Shown: piece after piece, positions 8,284 through 16,952 of the stretch | How the letters are laid out: each line of letters starts with the position of its first letter | Position numbering within the stretch: the stretch's first letter is position 1 | From: Halobellus ruber | Lineage (GTDB): Archaea; Halobacteriota; Halobacteria; Halobacteriales; Haloferacaceae | DNA length: 64,000 nucleotides | Direction of reading: 5' to 3' | NCBI RefSeq assembly: GCF_014212355.1 | Contig: NZ_JACKXD010000002.1 | Coordinates: 658,778-722,777, forward strand | The notes under the pieces: model-generated | What the model saw: the letters and a program-made list of their open reading frames with translations, nothing else | Told to the model about the DNA's origin: nothing | The model's database searches: none | Position numbers and translations under genes: made by a program

Positions 8284-8733
8284 ACCTGTCGGTTCCCGCC
8301 GGATCGAGAAAAGCGCGTCGCGACCGTTCGGTCGGTTCGTTATATTTATATTGGGCAACGCGCAACAATCTGGTGACGCTTCGTTCTGGAGGGCCGAAGC
8401 GTCAGCGGGGACCAATTCAGGGCGGCACCGCCGCGCGTTTTCTGCGCGGCCTGCCACCCGTTTCGGAGCATCGACCCCCGAGAGTGATGTCCGTCCGCCG
8501 GAGGTACTGACCACCAGCCGTGAGTGTCCGGGCGACCGACCTGCGTCGTCGCACCCCGAGGGGCATCGCCGAACCGGCTGATTACCTTCATCCGACAGTG
8601 TAATACGACCGATACGTTCCGCCCGAGATGCTGTCCGAACGCGAATGATGCGGAGCTAACCGCGGTCTGTGGGACCAACAATAGTCCGATATGTTTATTT
8701 TGGAGAACGACGAAGTCCGGGTAGATTACACGA
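8284..8733. other. 450-bp divergent intergenic region
   Basis: Lies between the zinc-ribbon gene (minus) and the PadR gene (plus). It holds a very AT-rich spot (8339-8351), two adjacent strong hairpins (see 8374-8455), and a TATA-like TTTATTTT at 8694-8701 for padR. A minus-strand ORF here (8346-8681) has basic, atypical composition and I do not call it a gene. Confidence 0.7.
8374..8455. ncRNA. Candidate structured RNA: two adjacent perfect hairpins
   Basis: Hairpin 1 pairs TGACGCTTCG (8374-8383) with CGAAGCGTCA (8395-8404), a perfect 10-bp stem with an 11-nt loop. Hairpin 2 pairs GCCGCGC (8430-8436) with GCGCGGC (8444-8450) around GTTTTCT, extended across a small internal loop by GGC/GCC. 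Both are symmetric enough to work on either strand. It could be a small RNA, a terminator pair or protein-binding inverted repeats. No promoter for an RNA is proven. Confidence 0.35.
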
Positions 8734-9030
8734 ATGTACGACCTGACCGGATTTCAACGCGACCTGCTGTACGTGATCGCCGGGCTCGAGGAGCCACACG
8801 GCCTCGCAGTGAAGGACGAACTCGAGGAGTACTACGAGAAGGAGATCCACCACGGGCGGCTCTACCCCAACCTCGATACGCTGGTCGACAAGGGGCTCAT
8901 CGACAAGGGACAACGGGACCGACGCACCAACTTCTACACGCTCACCCGGCGCGGGCGCCGCGAGATCGCCGCCCGGAAGGACTGGGAGGGTACCTACGTG
9001 GACGTCTCCTTCGACGGGATCGACGACTGA
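8734..9030 (+). CDS. PadR-family transcriptional regulator
   Basis: A 98-residue winged-helix DNA-binding protein of the PadR type. The family signature is visible: FQRDLLYVIAGLEEPHGLAV (7-26), then GRLYPNLDTLVDKGLIDKG (the recognition helix and wing region) and the wing strand NFYTLTRRGRREI. The N-terminus and length match compact haloarchaeal PadR proteins. TTTATTTT at 8694-8701 lies 33-40 bp upstream, giving a short leader. Its target is unknown; the next gene is convergent, so it may regulate itself or distant genes. Confidence 0.9.
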   Translation: MYDLTGFQRDLLYVIAGLEEPHGLAVKDELEEYYEKEIHHGRLYPNLDTLVDKGLIDKGQRDRRTNFYTLTRRGRREIAARKDWEGTYVDVSFDGIDD

Positions 9031-9039
9031 ACCGGGGAG

Positions 9040-10293
9040 TCACCGGCTTCCGTCCCGCGGCTCGCCGCCGTCCGCCGACCTGCCCGACTCCGCCCCGAAC
9101 CGGAACCCGCCGTCCTGATCCGATCCGCCCGTACGGTCCCCGGCGACTGCCTCGGGCGTGTCTGAGCCGGGGTCCCCCGGATCCTCACCGACGACGACTC
9201 CCGGGTCGACCGCGTACGGGACCAACGGCTCCCGCGCGATCAACACCGGGAGGACGTGTCGGGCGAAGTTCACCACCAAGACGAGGATGATCGGGCCCAG
9301 GAAGATGCCGTACCAGCCGAACAGCAGTGGCCCCAGCGTGTACGCGATCATCACGGCGCCGACGTGGAGGTGACGTCCCGAGACGTACGGCCTGAGCACC
9401 AGATCGGGGATCGTATCGACAATGACGAACGACACCGCGAAGAACGCCGCGGTGAACCAGAGCGTGTTCGGATCGACGAGATACGAGGTGGCGCCCAGAT
9501 ACGCCGTGACGGGGACGTACACCAGCTTCATCCCGACGACCGGGATGAGGCTGGCCACGCCGGCAAAGAGGCCCACCAGCCCCGCCGCGGGGATGGCCAC
9601 CCGGGGCGGCGCGAGGAGGTTCAGAACCGAGTACGCCACCACGGCGATGGTACCCGTGAGGACGGCGTTGAGGATGTTGCCGAAGAAGATGTTGTTGAAG
9701 TCCCGATCGACGCCGGCGAGGAACGCCTCCATCACCCCCCTGTCGTCGGCGATCCGCGCCCGGAACCACCGCGAGAACTTCCGGTCGTCCCGGAGGAGAT
9801 AAAAGGCGAGCGCGATCATCGCAAACAGGTGAACGAGTCCGATCCCGACGAACGCGACGGCCTCCCCCGCCGACCCCAGCGACGAGATCGCACTGCGGAG
9901 CTGGGCGAGCGTGATCGCGGTGGGGTCGACCTCCAAGAGCTCCTCGAAGTCGGTCAGCATCGCGAGCTGGTCGGCGGTGAACGGGTACCGCGAGAGGTCG
10001 AACAGGCCCTCGTTGGTCAGTCTGATCAGTTCGCTGACGGCGACCGCCCCGGTGTAGGCGATCAGGGCGAGGGCGGGCAGCGCCAGGACGAACAGCGCGA
10101 CCGCGGCGGCGAGACTCGGGGGTCGGATCCGGGTGCGGATCCGGCGGTAGATCGGTCGGGTCGCGTAGTAGAGGAACAGCCCGAAAACGAAGGTGCCCAC
10201 GAAGGAGTGGATCACGAAGACCAAGGCGCCGCCGAGGACCAGCCCCAGCCCCCACCACGCGAGCCGTGATCGATCCATCCCAAACGGAGACAT
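9040..10293 (-). CDS. AI-2E-family (PerM/TqsA-like) membrane transporter
   Basis: A 417-residue polytopic membrane protein of the AI-2 exporter superfamily, whose members export signalling molecules, or exchange Na+/H+ in some halophiles. Hydrophobic helices cover about residues 8-340. The conserved segments FFGNILNAVLTGTIAVVAY and PVVGMKLVYVPVTAYLGA and the late motif LGPLLFGWYGIFLGPIIL fit the family. The C-terminal 60 residues are hydrophilic and Asp/Gly-rich. ATG 10293 (MSPFGMDRSR) is preferred because an AT-rich TATA-like stretch (10311-10323) sits 27 bp before it. Substrate unknown. It is convergent with padR, with nine bases between the stops. Confidence 0.87.
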   Translation of the reverse strand: MSPFGMDRSRLAWWGLGLVLGGALVFVIHSFVGTFVFGLFLYYATRPIYRRIRTRIRPPSLAAAVALFVLALPALALIAYTGAVAVSELIRLTNEGLFDLSRYPFTADQLAMLTDFEELLEVDPTAITLAQLRSAISSLGSAGEAVAFVGIGLVHLFAMIALAFYLLRDDRKFSRWFRARIADDRGVMEAFLAGVDRDFNNIFFGNILNAVLTGTIAVVAYSVLNLLAPPRVAIPAAGLVGLFAGVASLIPVVGMKLVYVPVTAYLGATSYLVDPNTLWFTAAFFAVSFVIVDTIPDLVLRPYVSGRHLHVGAVMIAYTLGPLLFGWYGIFLGPIILVLVVNFARHVLPVLIAREPLVPYAVDPGVVVGEDPGDPGSDTPEAVAGDRTGGSDQDGGFRFGAESGRSADGGEPRDGSR

Positions 10294-10392
10294 ACGCCCG
10301 ATGGAGCACGACGAAACAAAAAAGCTACTGCGCCGACCCCGGCGTTCGGCCGCGTTCGAACACTGGACCGGTCGAACCACGGTTCCGCGTCG

Positions 10393-10944
10393 TCACCTGC
10401 TCCGCCGGGTCGCCGTCGCCCCCGAAACCCGTGGCTGGGGGTCGGCGTCACACGGGAGCACCGTCGACACGACCCGCGCCCGGACGCTCCCGTCGGGGCG
10501 GACCGCGACGTGGGTGGCGGAGTCGTCGCAGTCGACGAACTCCCGGCGGATCCCGAGTCGCCGCTCCGAGTCGTCGGGGCCGCCGATCTCGAGGACGTAG
10601 TCGGCAGGTCGGAACACTGCGACGCGGAACGTCCCGTAGGCCGGAAACGTCGGCGTCGCGGCTACCGCCGGCTCGGCAGCCCCGACCGCCCGGAGTCGAA
10701 CCCGGATCGGCCGCCGGTCGGCGTCGTCGTTCCAAACCACGATCCGGTGGCTCGCGCCGGCCTCGGCGTCGCCGACGGTCCGCCGCTCGAAGGGGTCGCC
10801 GACGTCGACGTCCACCGGGGCGCCGTCGCCCGTCGGCGGAAGCTCCGGCGTGGCGTCGGATCCGTCCGGCCCGTCGGCCTGGACGGCCGACAGACACCCG
10901 CCGACGACGCCGGCGACGAGGGCAAGGAGGGCTCGGCGGCGCAT
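10393..10944 (-). CDS. Putative secreted lipoprotein
   Basis: A 183-residue protein with a Sec-type lipoprotein signal: MRRRALLALVAGVVGGC, lipobox VGGC with Cys at residue 17. The mature part starts with an Asp/Pro/Gly-rich linker, then a beta-rich domain (about 50-150: SHRIVVWNDDADRRPIRV, PTFPAYGTFRVAVFRPADYV) resembling an Ig-like or beta-sandwich fold. The start is chosen so that the basic n-region leads the signal; an in-frame ATG at 10992 would bury it. I do not recognise a specific family. It is probably anchored on the outer face of the membrane. Confidence 0.65.
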   Translation of the reverse strand: MRRRALLALVAGVVGGCLSAVQADGPDGSDATPELPPTGDGAPVDVDVGDPFERRTVGDAEAGASHRIVVWNDDADRRPIRVRLRAVGAAEPAVAATPTFPAYGTFRVAVFRPADYVLEIGGPDDSERRLGIRREFVDCDDSATHVAVRPDGSVRARVVSTVLPCDADPQPRVSGATATRRSR

Positions 10945-11013
10945 CGATGCCGAATAGCACACCCACCAGTAAACGGGTTCGGATAGCTCCAACGCGCGTT
11001 TGAGTCACACGGG

Positions 11014-11994
11014 TCAGGTCCACTCGTCGAGCCCGGTCTGGACGGTCGCGGACGCGATCCGACCGAACCCCCGTTCGACCTCGTCGGCGTCGACCTCCCA
11101 CTCGTCGGTAACGTACGCCCGCGCGGCGTCGATGTCCGGCGAGATGTCCGCGTCGAACTCGTACTCGTCGGTCACTGGCGGATCCAAGAAGAGCTCCCGG
11201 ACCCGATCCGCGTGTTCGATGTACGCCCCGCGGTCGTCGAGGGCCGACCAGAGGTCGCCGTGTTGCTTGATCGCGTCGACGGCGGTCTTCGGCCCGACGC
11301 CCGAGAGCCCCTCGTTGAAGTCGGTTCCGCAGAGGATCGCGACGTCGACCAGCTGCTCGCGGGTGATCCCGTGCCGTTGGAGGGTCGGTTCCACCCCCAT
11401 CAGCTCCGGATCCCCCGAGGAGGTGAGCTGCCGGAGCGTCTCGGGCGCGCCGAACAGCAGCGTGTCGTAGTCCTCGCTGCCGACGTAGTCGACGTCGCCG
11501 CGGGCGGCCATCACCGACGCCTGTGCCTCGCCCTCGGCGGGAGCCTCCACGATCGGCACGTCGAGGCGTTCGAGCAGCCCACGCGTGGTCTCGTGGATGA
11601 CAGCAGTCAGCCGCTGGGTCCGCGCGTCGAGTCGGGCGGCCGCGACGGCGTCGCCGCGCTCCTCGGCTTCGGCCCGTTGTTCCTCGGCGCGCTCCCGGGC
11701 GGCACGGCGCTCGGCCACCTCGTCGTCTTTCAACTCCGTGACGCCGCCGTCGAAGACGAACACGGGGACGATGTCGTGTTCGAAGAACTTCGGCAGCCCC
11801 TGGACCACGCCAATCAGGTTCGCCACCTCCTCGCCGTCCCCGGTGGTGTACGCCGCCGCGTCGGTGAACTTCACGGTCGTGGTGAGATACCGGTACAGCC
11901 AGTTGTGGGCGTCGACCGCGACGACGCTTCCGGCCAGCGTGTCGAAGGCGACGTCCTCGATGACGGCCAGGCTCCGGAGGTCCGCGTTTCCCAT
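11014..11994 (-). CDS. fen: Flap endonuclease 1
   Basis: Structure-specific nuclease that removes 5' flaps in Okazaki fragment maturation and base excision repair. The 326-residue product starts [10 protein letters not shown] and carries the N-terminal nuclease Asp in [14 protein letters not shown] (D28) and VFVFDGG (D82). The internal region has [11 protein letters not shown] and [13 protein letters not shown], and the helix-hairpin-helix region is [17 protein letters not shown]. It ends QTGLDEWT, a PCNA-binding-like motif in which the last aromatic position is Thr. CGCTTAAC (12020-12027) is a TATA-like box 27 bp before ATG 11994, so the gene may be read from its own promoter although it follows the acetyltransferase by 26 bp. 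Confidence 0.95.
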   Translation of the reverse strand: MGNADLRSLAVIEDVAFDTLAGSVVAVDAHNWLYRYLTTTVKFTDAAAYTTGDGEEVANLIGVVQGLPKFFEHDIVPVFVFDGGVTELKDDEVAERRAARERAEEQRAEAEERGDAVAAARLDARTQRLTAVIHETTRGLLERLDVPIVEAPAEGEAQASVMAARGDVDYVGSEDYDTLLFGAPETLRQLTSSGDPELMGVEPTLQRHGITREQLVDVAILCGTDFNEGLSGVGPKTAVDAIKQHGDLWSALDDRGAYIEHADRVRELFLDPPVTDEYEFDADISPDIDAARAYVTDEWEVDADEVERGFGRIASATVQTGLDEWT

Positions 11995-12020
11995 TACCCC
12001 CATCTGGATCGCCATCGGAG

Positions 12021-12668
12021 TTAAGCGTCCGGATCCGTCCGGTCGACGCCGTCGGGGACCGCGACCCGCGCCGGCGGGTCGGACCCGACCTTCCCGGCAA
12101 CGAACGACGCCTCGGGCTCGCCGAAATCGCGTTCGCGGAACCGCTCAAGCCCTCCGTGGTATGTTCCCGGATCCGGCGTCGACCCGGTGTCGTCGATCGG
12201 GCCTGCGGGACGCTCCAGAACGAGTTCGGCCAGCCCGCTCTCCCGGCCGGTCCACGCGAACCCGGCTTTGTACATCGCCTCGTAGGCGAACGGGTTGTTG
12301 ACCGCGATTGCGATCCGGTCGTACCCCCGCTGCTCCGCTTTTGCGGCGACGAAGGTAGCGAGCCGCGGACCTACCCCCTCGCCTTGCAGATCCGATCGCA
12401 CCGTGATGTACCGGAATCGCAACGTCCGGTCGTCGGTGCGATCGGCGTCGAACGCGACTGCCGCGAGGATGTCGGTATCGTACTCGGCCCCGTCGGGGGC
12501 AGTGCTCGGCCCCTCGTCGGCTCCGACCCCGTCCGCCTCGTCCCCCTCGGGGCGGACCACGGCCTTCCCCGTGTTCGACACCACGAACTTGCCGGCGTAG
12601 GCGAACCGCCGGTGGTCGAGCCGGAGCGTCGGGCCGCCCGGCGGCCATCCGAGGAGGACGTACTCCAT
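12021..12668 (-). CDS. GNAT-family N-acetyltransferase
   Basis: A 215-residue protein with the GNAT acetyl-CoA-binding signature: strand [18 protein letters not shown] (motif A, Q/RxxGxG/A form) and the following [20 protein letters not shown] (motif B). The N-terminal part ([21 protein letters not shown]) is typical of a haloarchaeal subgroup. Substrate unknown. Start ATG 12668 is chosen over 12785 because the extra leader is basic and Ala/Gly-rich and would cross the divergent promoter region shared with the methyltransferase gene at 12793. It probably shares a transcript with fen. Confidence 0.82.
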   Translation of the reverse strand: MEYVLLGWPPGGPTLRLDHRRFAYAGKFVVSNTGKAVVRPEGDEADGVGADEGPSTAPDGAEYDTDILAAVAFDADRTDDRTLRFRYITVRSDLQGEGVGPRLATFVAAKAEQRGYDRIAIAVNNPFAYEAMYKAGFAWTGRESGLAELVLERPAGPIDDTGSTPDPGTYHGGLERFRERDFGEPEASFVAGKVGSDPPARVAVPDGVDRTDPDA

Positions 12669-12792
12669 ATTCGGACGTAGACGACCGAGCGACAAGACTC
12701 CGGCGGTGGCCGGCAGCGATCGGACCGCACCGGCCCCGTCGCCGCCACCCGCGGTCGGCACGCACTTGTGCCGGACGGTCCTCACCCCAGGT

Positions 12793-13386
12793 ATGTCATC
12801 CCGGTTCGGCCCCGGCGACGTTCGGTTCTTCGACCGGATCGCCGGCCTCTACGACCTCGTGATGCCCTCGGCCCGGATCGGTCCGCTCCGTGAGGGGCTG
12901 GCCTTTGCAGACCGCCGGATCGGCCGCGTCGTCGATCTCGCCGGCGGGACGGGGCGGGCCTCGGACGGACTCGCGGCGGCCGGCTTCGATCCGGTCGTCG
13001 TCGACCGCTCCGCCGGGATGCTCCGCCGGGCTCGGGAGGCGGGCCACGCGGCGGTCAGCGGCGACGCCGAGGCGCTGCCCCTCTGCGACGACGCCGTCGA
13101 CGCCGCGGTGATCGTCGACGCGCTCCATCACCTCCCGGATCCGGACGCGGGGCTCACGGAGGCACGCCGCGTGATACGCCCCGGCGGTGTCGTCGTCGTC
13201 CAGGAGTTCGACCCGCGGAGCTACCGCGGCCGGCTGCTCGAAGCCGCCGAACGGCTCGTCGGCTTCGACTCGACGTTTCGGGCGCCGGAGGCGCTGTGTG
13301 ACCGGCTCGACGACGCCGGATTCGAGCCCCGGATCGTCCGCGAGGGGTTCGAGTACGTCGTCCTCGGGCGGGTGCCGCGGTCCTGA
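12793..13386 (+). CDS. Class I SAM-dependent methyltransferase
   Basis: A 197-residue methyltransferase with the SAM-binding motif I VVDLAGGTGRASDGL (about 42-56), motif II-like VVVDRSAGML, the post-II acid GDAEALPLCDDAVDAAV and motif IV/V region HHLPDPDAGLTEARRVIRPGGVVVV. It is of the UbiE/small-molecule methyltransferase type. The N-terminal FGPGDVRFFDRIAGLYDLVMP is also found in such enzymes. Substrate is not identifiable; a quinone or lipid-like acceptor is possible. It is divergent from the acetyltransferase across 124 bp. Confidence 0.85.
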   Translation: MSSRFGPGDVRFFDRIAGLYDLVMPSARIGPLREGLAFADRRIGRVVDLAGGTGRASDGLAAAGFDPVVVDRSAGMLRRAREAGHAAVSGDAEALPLCDDAVDAAVIVDALHHLPDPDAGLTEARRVIRPGGVVVVQEFDPRSYRGRLLEAAERLVGFDSTFRAPEALCDRLDDAGFEPRIVREGFEYVVLGRVPRS

Positions 13387-13453
13387 GACGGCGGCGAACC
13401 GGGCCGGCGATCGAATCCGGGAGAGCCATAACGATGCGTCCGAACGTCCGGGT

Positions 13454-13876
13454 ATGGCATCCTCCGAGGAGTCGTTCCTCGCTCGACGCATCGACGCCGC
13501 GGCGGCGCCGCTGGCAGTGGTCGACGTGGTCGCGCTGGCGGCGGTGCTCACCTACGGCGTGATCGACCACAACGGCGTCGACTACCTCACGACCGCCACG
13601 GGGGCGTGGCTGTTGACCCTGGTTCCGTTCCTGCTCGGGTGGGCGGTCGTGAGCCCGCTGGTCGGTGCGTACTCCGCGGGCGCGGCCGAGTCGGCGAAGG
13701 CCGCGATCCCGCTCGCCGTCCGGGCGTGGGTGCCGGCGGCCGCGATCGGGTTCGCGCTCCGTGCCTCGCCGCTTTTCTCCGGCGGGTTCCGGTTGATCTT
13801 CGGCGTCGTGGTGTTCCTGGCCGGCGGCGTCGCGCTCGCGGGTTTCAGGTGGCTCTTCTTCAAACTCAAGGGGTGA
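13454..13876 (+). CDS. DUF3054 family membrane protein
   Basis: A 140-residue protein with about four transmembrane segments (roughly 18-40, 48-70, 82-105, 110-132). The first segment begins LAVVDVVALAAVLTYGVIDH, and GWAVVSPLVGAYS is the DUF3054 signature as I recall it. Function unknown in the family. A CATAACG-like element about 27 bp before ATG 13454 could be its promoter, and it follows the methyltransferase by 67 bp. It converges on the MFS gene with three bases between stops. Confidence 0.8.
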   Translation: MASSEESFLARRIDAAAAPLAVVDVVALAAVLTYGVIDHNGVDYLTTATGAWLLTLVPFLLGWAVVSPLVGAYSAGAAESAKAAIPLAVRAWVPAAAIGFALRASPLFSGGFRLIFGVVVFLAGGVALAGFRWLFFKLKG

Positions 13877-13879
13877 GGC

Positions 13880-15241
13880 TCACGTCGCGTCGGTGTCGCC
13901 GACTGCCCCGGCCCCCCGCCGACGCTTGAGGAGGTAGACGCCGAGCCCCGATCCTACCGCGGCGAACCCCCCGAGCGTGGCGAAGAGGACCGTCGGCGTC
14001 GCATACGTCAGGATCACGCCGGCGACGGTCCCGCCGAGCGCGCCGACGCCGAACACGCCCAGGTAGGTGAACCCATACGAGAGCCCGCGGGTTCCCGGCG
14101 GGGAGTACTCGGCGACCGTCGCCTGGTAGAACGGCTGCACGAAGAAGAGGGCGGCCCCCAAAACCGCGCCGACGACCAACAGCGGCACCAGTCCCGCCGA
14201 CGCGGCCGGGAGGAACAGGAGCGCGAGAACGACCAAAAGCGCGTACCCGGCCGCGAGCCCGTACTCGACGCGGACCCGGTCGATCAGCATTCCCCCGACG
14301 TACTGCCCGAGGACGCCGACGATCAGCAGCCCCGAGTAGAAGTACCGTTCGGGGTTGAGCGACCCCGCGGAGTCCGGCGCGACGCCGAGGGCGTCGGTGA
14401 CGGCAGGGGGGAGAAGCGCCGTCAGCGGGATCGGCGCGAACTCCGGGAACGGTTCGAGGACGCTGGGGAGGAAGGTGAGGATCCCGCGGTAGTAGAGCCC
14501 CGAGGCCATCACGACGACGAAGACCAGGGCAAAGGCGCCGGCGAACAACCGCCGTGCCTCGGCGCCGAACGCCGCGAGCGACTCGATCCCGCCGGCGGCC
14601 CCCCCGGACTCCCCGTCGCCGTCGGCGATCCCGGAACGGACCTGATCACCGACCGCGGCGGTCTCGTCGAACTCCGCGCGGATCGCGTACACGCCGGCTA
14701 TCAGGGCCGGAACGGCGAGCACGACCGCCACGACCGTCCACTCCACGAACAGGAGCGCGGTCGCCGCCACGAGCGGGCCGAGCCCCGTGCCGACGTTGCC
14801 GGCGATGCCGTGGTACGCAAAGCCCGTGCCGCGCTCCTCGACGCCCTTCGAGAGGAGGGTCAGCCCGGCGGGATGGTAGACGCTCGCGGCCGCGCCCCAC
14901 AGCAGTAACGCGATCGCGACGACGAGTAGGTTGGGGGCGAACCCCAGAAGGAGGAACGAGCCGCCCATCCCGAACAGACACGCCGCGATGAGCCGCGCGG
15001 AGCCGATCCGGTCGACCAACACCCCGCCGGGGAGGGCGCCGACGCCGAAGAGGCCATAGCCGGCAGTCACGACCACGCCGAGCGTCGCCGCGGTCACTTC
15101 GAGTTGGGTGACGCCCAGCGGCAGCACCTCGAACTCGACGAGCCAGATGGAAACGAGGATGGGGATCGAGAGCTCGTAGGTGTGCACCATCGCGTGGGCG
15201 AGCATCACCAGGGCGACGATCGCTCGGTCGTTCCGCTTCAC
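13880..15241 (-). CDS. MFS transporter
   Basis: A 453-residue, 12-helix major facilitator. The first half has HAMVHTYELSIPILVSIW and the loop 2-3 motif GGVLVDRIGSARL. A central hydrophilic loop (about 195-225, GDGESGG) separates the halves, and the second half repeats a loop motif GGMLIDRVRVEYG. Residues YHPAGLTLLSKGV and RGLSYGFTYLGVFGVGALG resemble drug or fosmidomycin-resistance type permeases (Fsr-like), where YHPA is common. Substrate cannot be assigned. Confidence 0.87.
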   Translation of the reverse strand: MKRNDRAIVALVMLAHAMVHTYELSIPILVSIWLVEFEVLPLGVTQLEVTAATLGVVVTAGYGLFGVGALPGGVLVDRIGSARLIAACLFGMGGSFLLLGFAPNLLVVAIALLLWGAAASVYHPAGLTLLSKGVEERGTGFAYHGIAGNVGTGLGPLVAATALLFVEWTVVAVVLAVPALIAGVYAIRAEFDETAAVGDQVRSGIADGDGESGGAAGGIESLAAFGAEARRLFAGAFALVFVVVMASGLYYRGILTFLPSVLEPFPEFAPIPLTALLPPAVTDALGVAPDSAGSLNPERYFYSGLLIVGVLGQYVGGMLIDRVRVEYGLAAGYALLVVLALLFLPAASAGLVPLLVVGAVLGAALFFVQPFYQATVAEYSPPGTRGLSYGFTYLGVFGVGALGGTVAGVILTYATPTVLFATLGGFAAVGSGLGVYLLKRRRGAGAVGDTDAT

Positions 15242-15355
15242 GTTCCGGCCTGCGTCGAGCGGTCAGTTCAACGCTCCGGTGTGGGAACGCCCCTGACTAC
15301 CGCAACCGCTTCCGACCCCCGCACGTTCTTGTCGGTGGCCGTCGAACGGTCGGCT

Positions 15356-16354
15356 ATGACCGAGACGCTGTTCCTGACGAGCGCGGACGTCGACGGGCTC
15401 GCGACCCCCGCGGAGTTCGTTGAGGCGGTCCGCAAGGGCTACCGGCAGTACGGCGAGGGCGCGCCCGCCGAACCGCGGACGACGCTGCCGAACGACGACC
15501 CGGCGGGGTTTCTCACCGCCTACGCCTCGGTCCTGCCGGAGACCGGCGCGATGGGCGGCTATATGTACACCGCCGGGTTCGGTGCGTCCGACGCGTGGTT
15601 CCTCACGCCGCTTTTCGACGCGGAGTCCGGCGAGCCGATCGCGCTGCTCGACGGGGCGAGTATGAACCCGTTCAAGACCGGCGCGACCGGCGCGGTCGGC
15701 GCCGACGAACTCGCCCGCGAGGACGCCACCTCGGCTGCGATCGTCGGCAGCGGCCCCCAAGCCCGCGGCCAGCTCCGCGCGCTCGCCACCGTCCGGGACC
15801 TCGAAACCGTCTGGATCTACTCGCCGACGAAGGACCACCGCGAGTCCTTCGCCGGCGAGATGGACCGGCGGCTGGACGGAAGCGTCGCGGCCGTCGCCTC
15901 CGCCGGGGCCGCCGTCGAGGGCGCCGACATCGTCGTGACCGCGACGAACGCGAGCGAACCGGTCTTCGACGGCGATCTGCTGGAGCCGGGAACCCACGTC
16001 ACCGCGATGGGACAGTACGACGCCGACAAGCGCGAGCTCGACACGACCACCATCGAGCAAGCCACCTACGTGCCCGACATCCGGGACCGGGCGTTCCAGG
16101 ACGCCGGGTCGTTCCTCTACGCCCTCGAGGAGGGCGCAATCGACGAGGAGCACGTCCACGCCGATCTCGGGGATCTGGTCGCCGGCAACGCCCCCGGCCG
16201 GGAGTCAGACGAGGAGATCACCGTCTTCGACAGCGGCGGCACCGGGATCGAGACCGTCGCCGGCGCGTACCTGCTCTACGAGAAAGCCCGCGAGGAGGGG
16301 CTGGGACGGCCGATCGACGTCGCACCGGGAAGCGAGGCACTCACCGGGGAGTAA
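15356..16354 (+). CDS. Ornithine cyclodeaminase / alanine dehydrogenase family protein
   Basis: A 332-residue NAD(P)-dependent enzyme of the mu-crystallin/ornithine cyclodeaminase family, whose members act on amino or imino acids. It has the early substrate-site segment GAPAEPRTTLPND, then GGYMYTAGFG and LLDGASMNPFKTGATGAVGA, and the Rossmann motif IVGSGPQARGQLRAL (about 127-141). The late signature FDSGGTGIETVAGAYLLYE is also typical. Start ATG 15356 follows a 114-bp gap from the divergent MFS gene. Whether it is a cyclodeaminase, alanine dehydrogenase or imine reductase cannot be decided here. Confidence 0.88.
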   Translation: MTETLFLTSADVDGLATPAEFVEAVRKGYRQYGEGAPAEPRTTLPNDDPAGFLTAYASVLPETGAMGGYMYTAGFGASDAWFLTPLFDAESGEPIALLDGASMNPFKTGATGAVGADELAREDATSAAIVGSGPQARGQLRALATVRDLETVWIYSPTKDHRESFAGEMDRRLDGSVAAVASAGAAVEGADIVVTATNASEPVFDGDLLEPGTHVTAMGQYDADKRELDTTTIEQATYVPDIRDRAFQDAGSFLYALEEGAIDEEHVHADLGDLVAGNAPGRESDEEITVFDSGGTGIETVAGAYLLYEKAREEGLGRPIDVAPGSEALTGE

Positions 16355-16420
16355 CGGACGCGAGGCCCCCGTGGGTCGAAGGAGGATCGGTTTTATGTCC
16401 GCTTCGCTCCGAAACACACT

Positions 16421-16681
16421 ATGCCCGATACTGCCGAGCAGCTTCGAGCGGAGCTGGTAGAGGTTTTCAGCCGCGCCGACTTCCCCGTCGAAGAGCCGAT
16501 GGAACTGGTTCCGGCGCTCCCGGACGGCCCGGGCACGACGTTCGAGGCCGGCGAGGTGAGCGTCGGGGTGATGGAACTCGGATCGGAGTACGCCGAGTAC
16601 CAGAACTACCCGTACGAGACGGTCGAGGACCTCGTCGACGATCTGATGGCCGGGTTCCGCGAGGAAGGGCTGTTCGAGTAA
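16421..16681 (+). CDS. MTH865-like small protein
   Basis: An 86-residue acidic protein matching the archaeal MTH865 family: MPDTAEQLRAELVEVFSRAD, then VEEPMELVPALPDGPGTTFEAGE and YETVEDLVDDLMAGFREEGL. The family is an EF-hand-like helical fold of unknown role. TTTTATG at 16391-16397 is centred 27 bp before ATG 16421, so the start is well supported. The 271 bp after it hold a strong hairpin (16770-16799, CGCCCGCCGC paired with GCGGCGGGCG) but no gene. Confidence 0.85.
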   Translation: MPDTAEQLRAELVEVFSRADFPVEEPMELVPALPDGPGTTFEAGEVSVGVMELGSEYAEYQNYPYETVEDLVDDLMAGFREEGLFE

Positions 16682-16952
16682 CCGGTGGTTCGTCGCACTA
16701 CCACGGGCATCAGGGGACCCATACCCGACGGCTGGCCGCAACCAGCGACGCCCACGTTCCCCCGTTCGTCGCCCGCCGCGGTCGCTCCGGCGGCGGGCGG
16801 TCCGGACGTGGCACGGGTCTCTCTTGGAGGTCCGCCAGCGGTTCCGAACGCAAACACGAACCACCCCTACTGGAGGATCCTGCTCCGGCCCCTCGGGGGC
16901 GTGGGGTCGGTCACGGACAGAATCAAGCCTCGTCGGCCCCTCGACGTAACCT

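Noticed and set aside
8346..8681. 111-codon minus-strand frame in the 8.3-8.7 kb gap
   Set aside because: Low acidic content, no family pattern, and it spans the two hairpins.
16770..16799. 10-bp GC hairpin after the MTH865-like gene
   Set aside because: Strong stem, but without a T-run and in GC-rich DNA where such stems arise easily; not called as a terminator.
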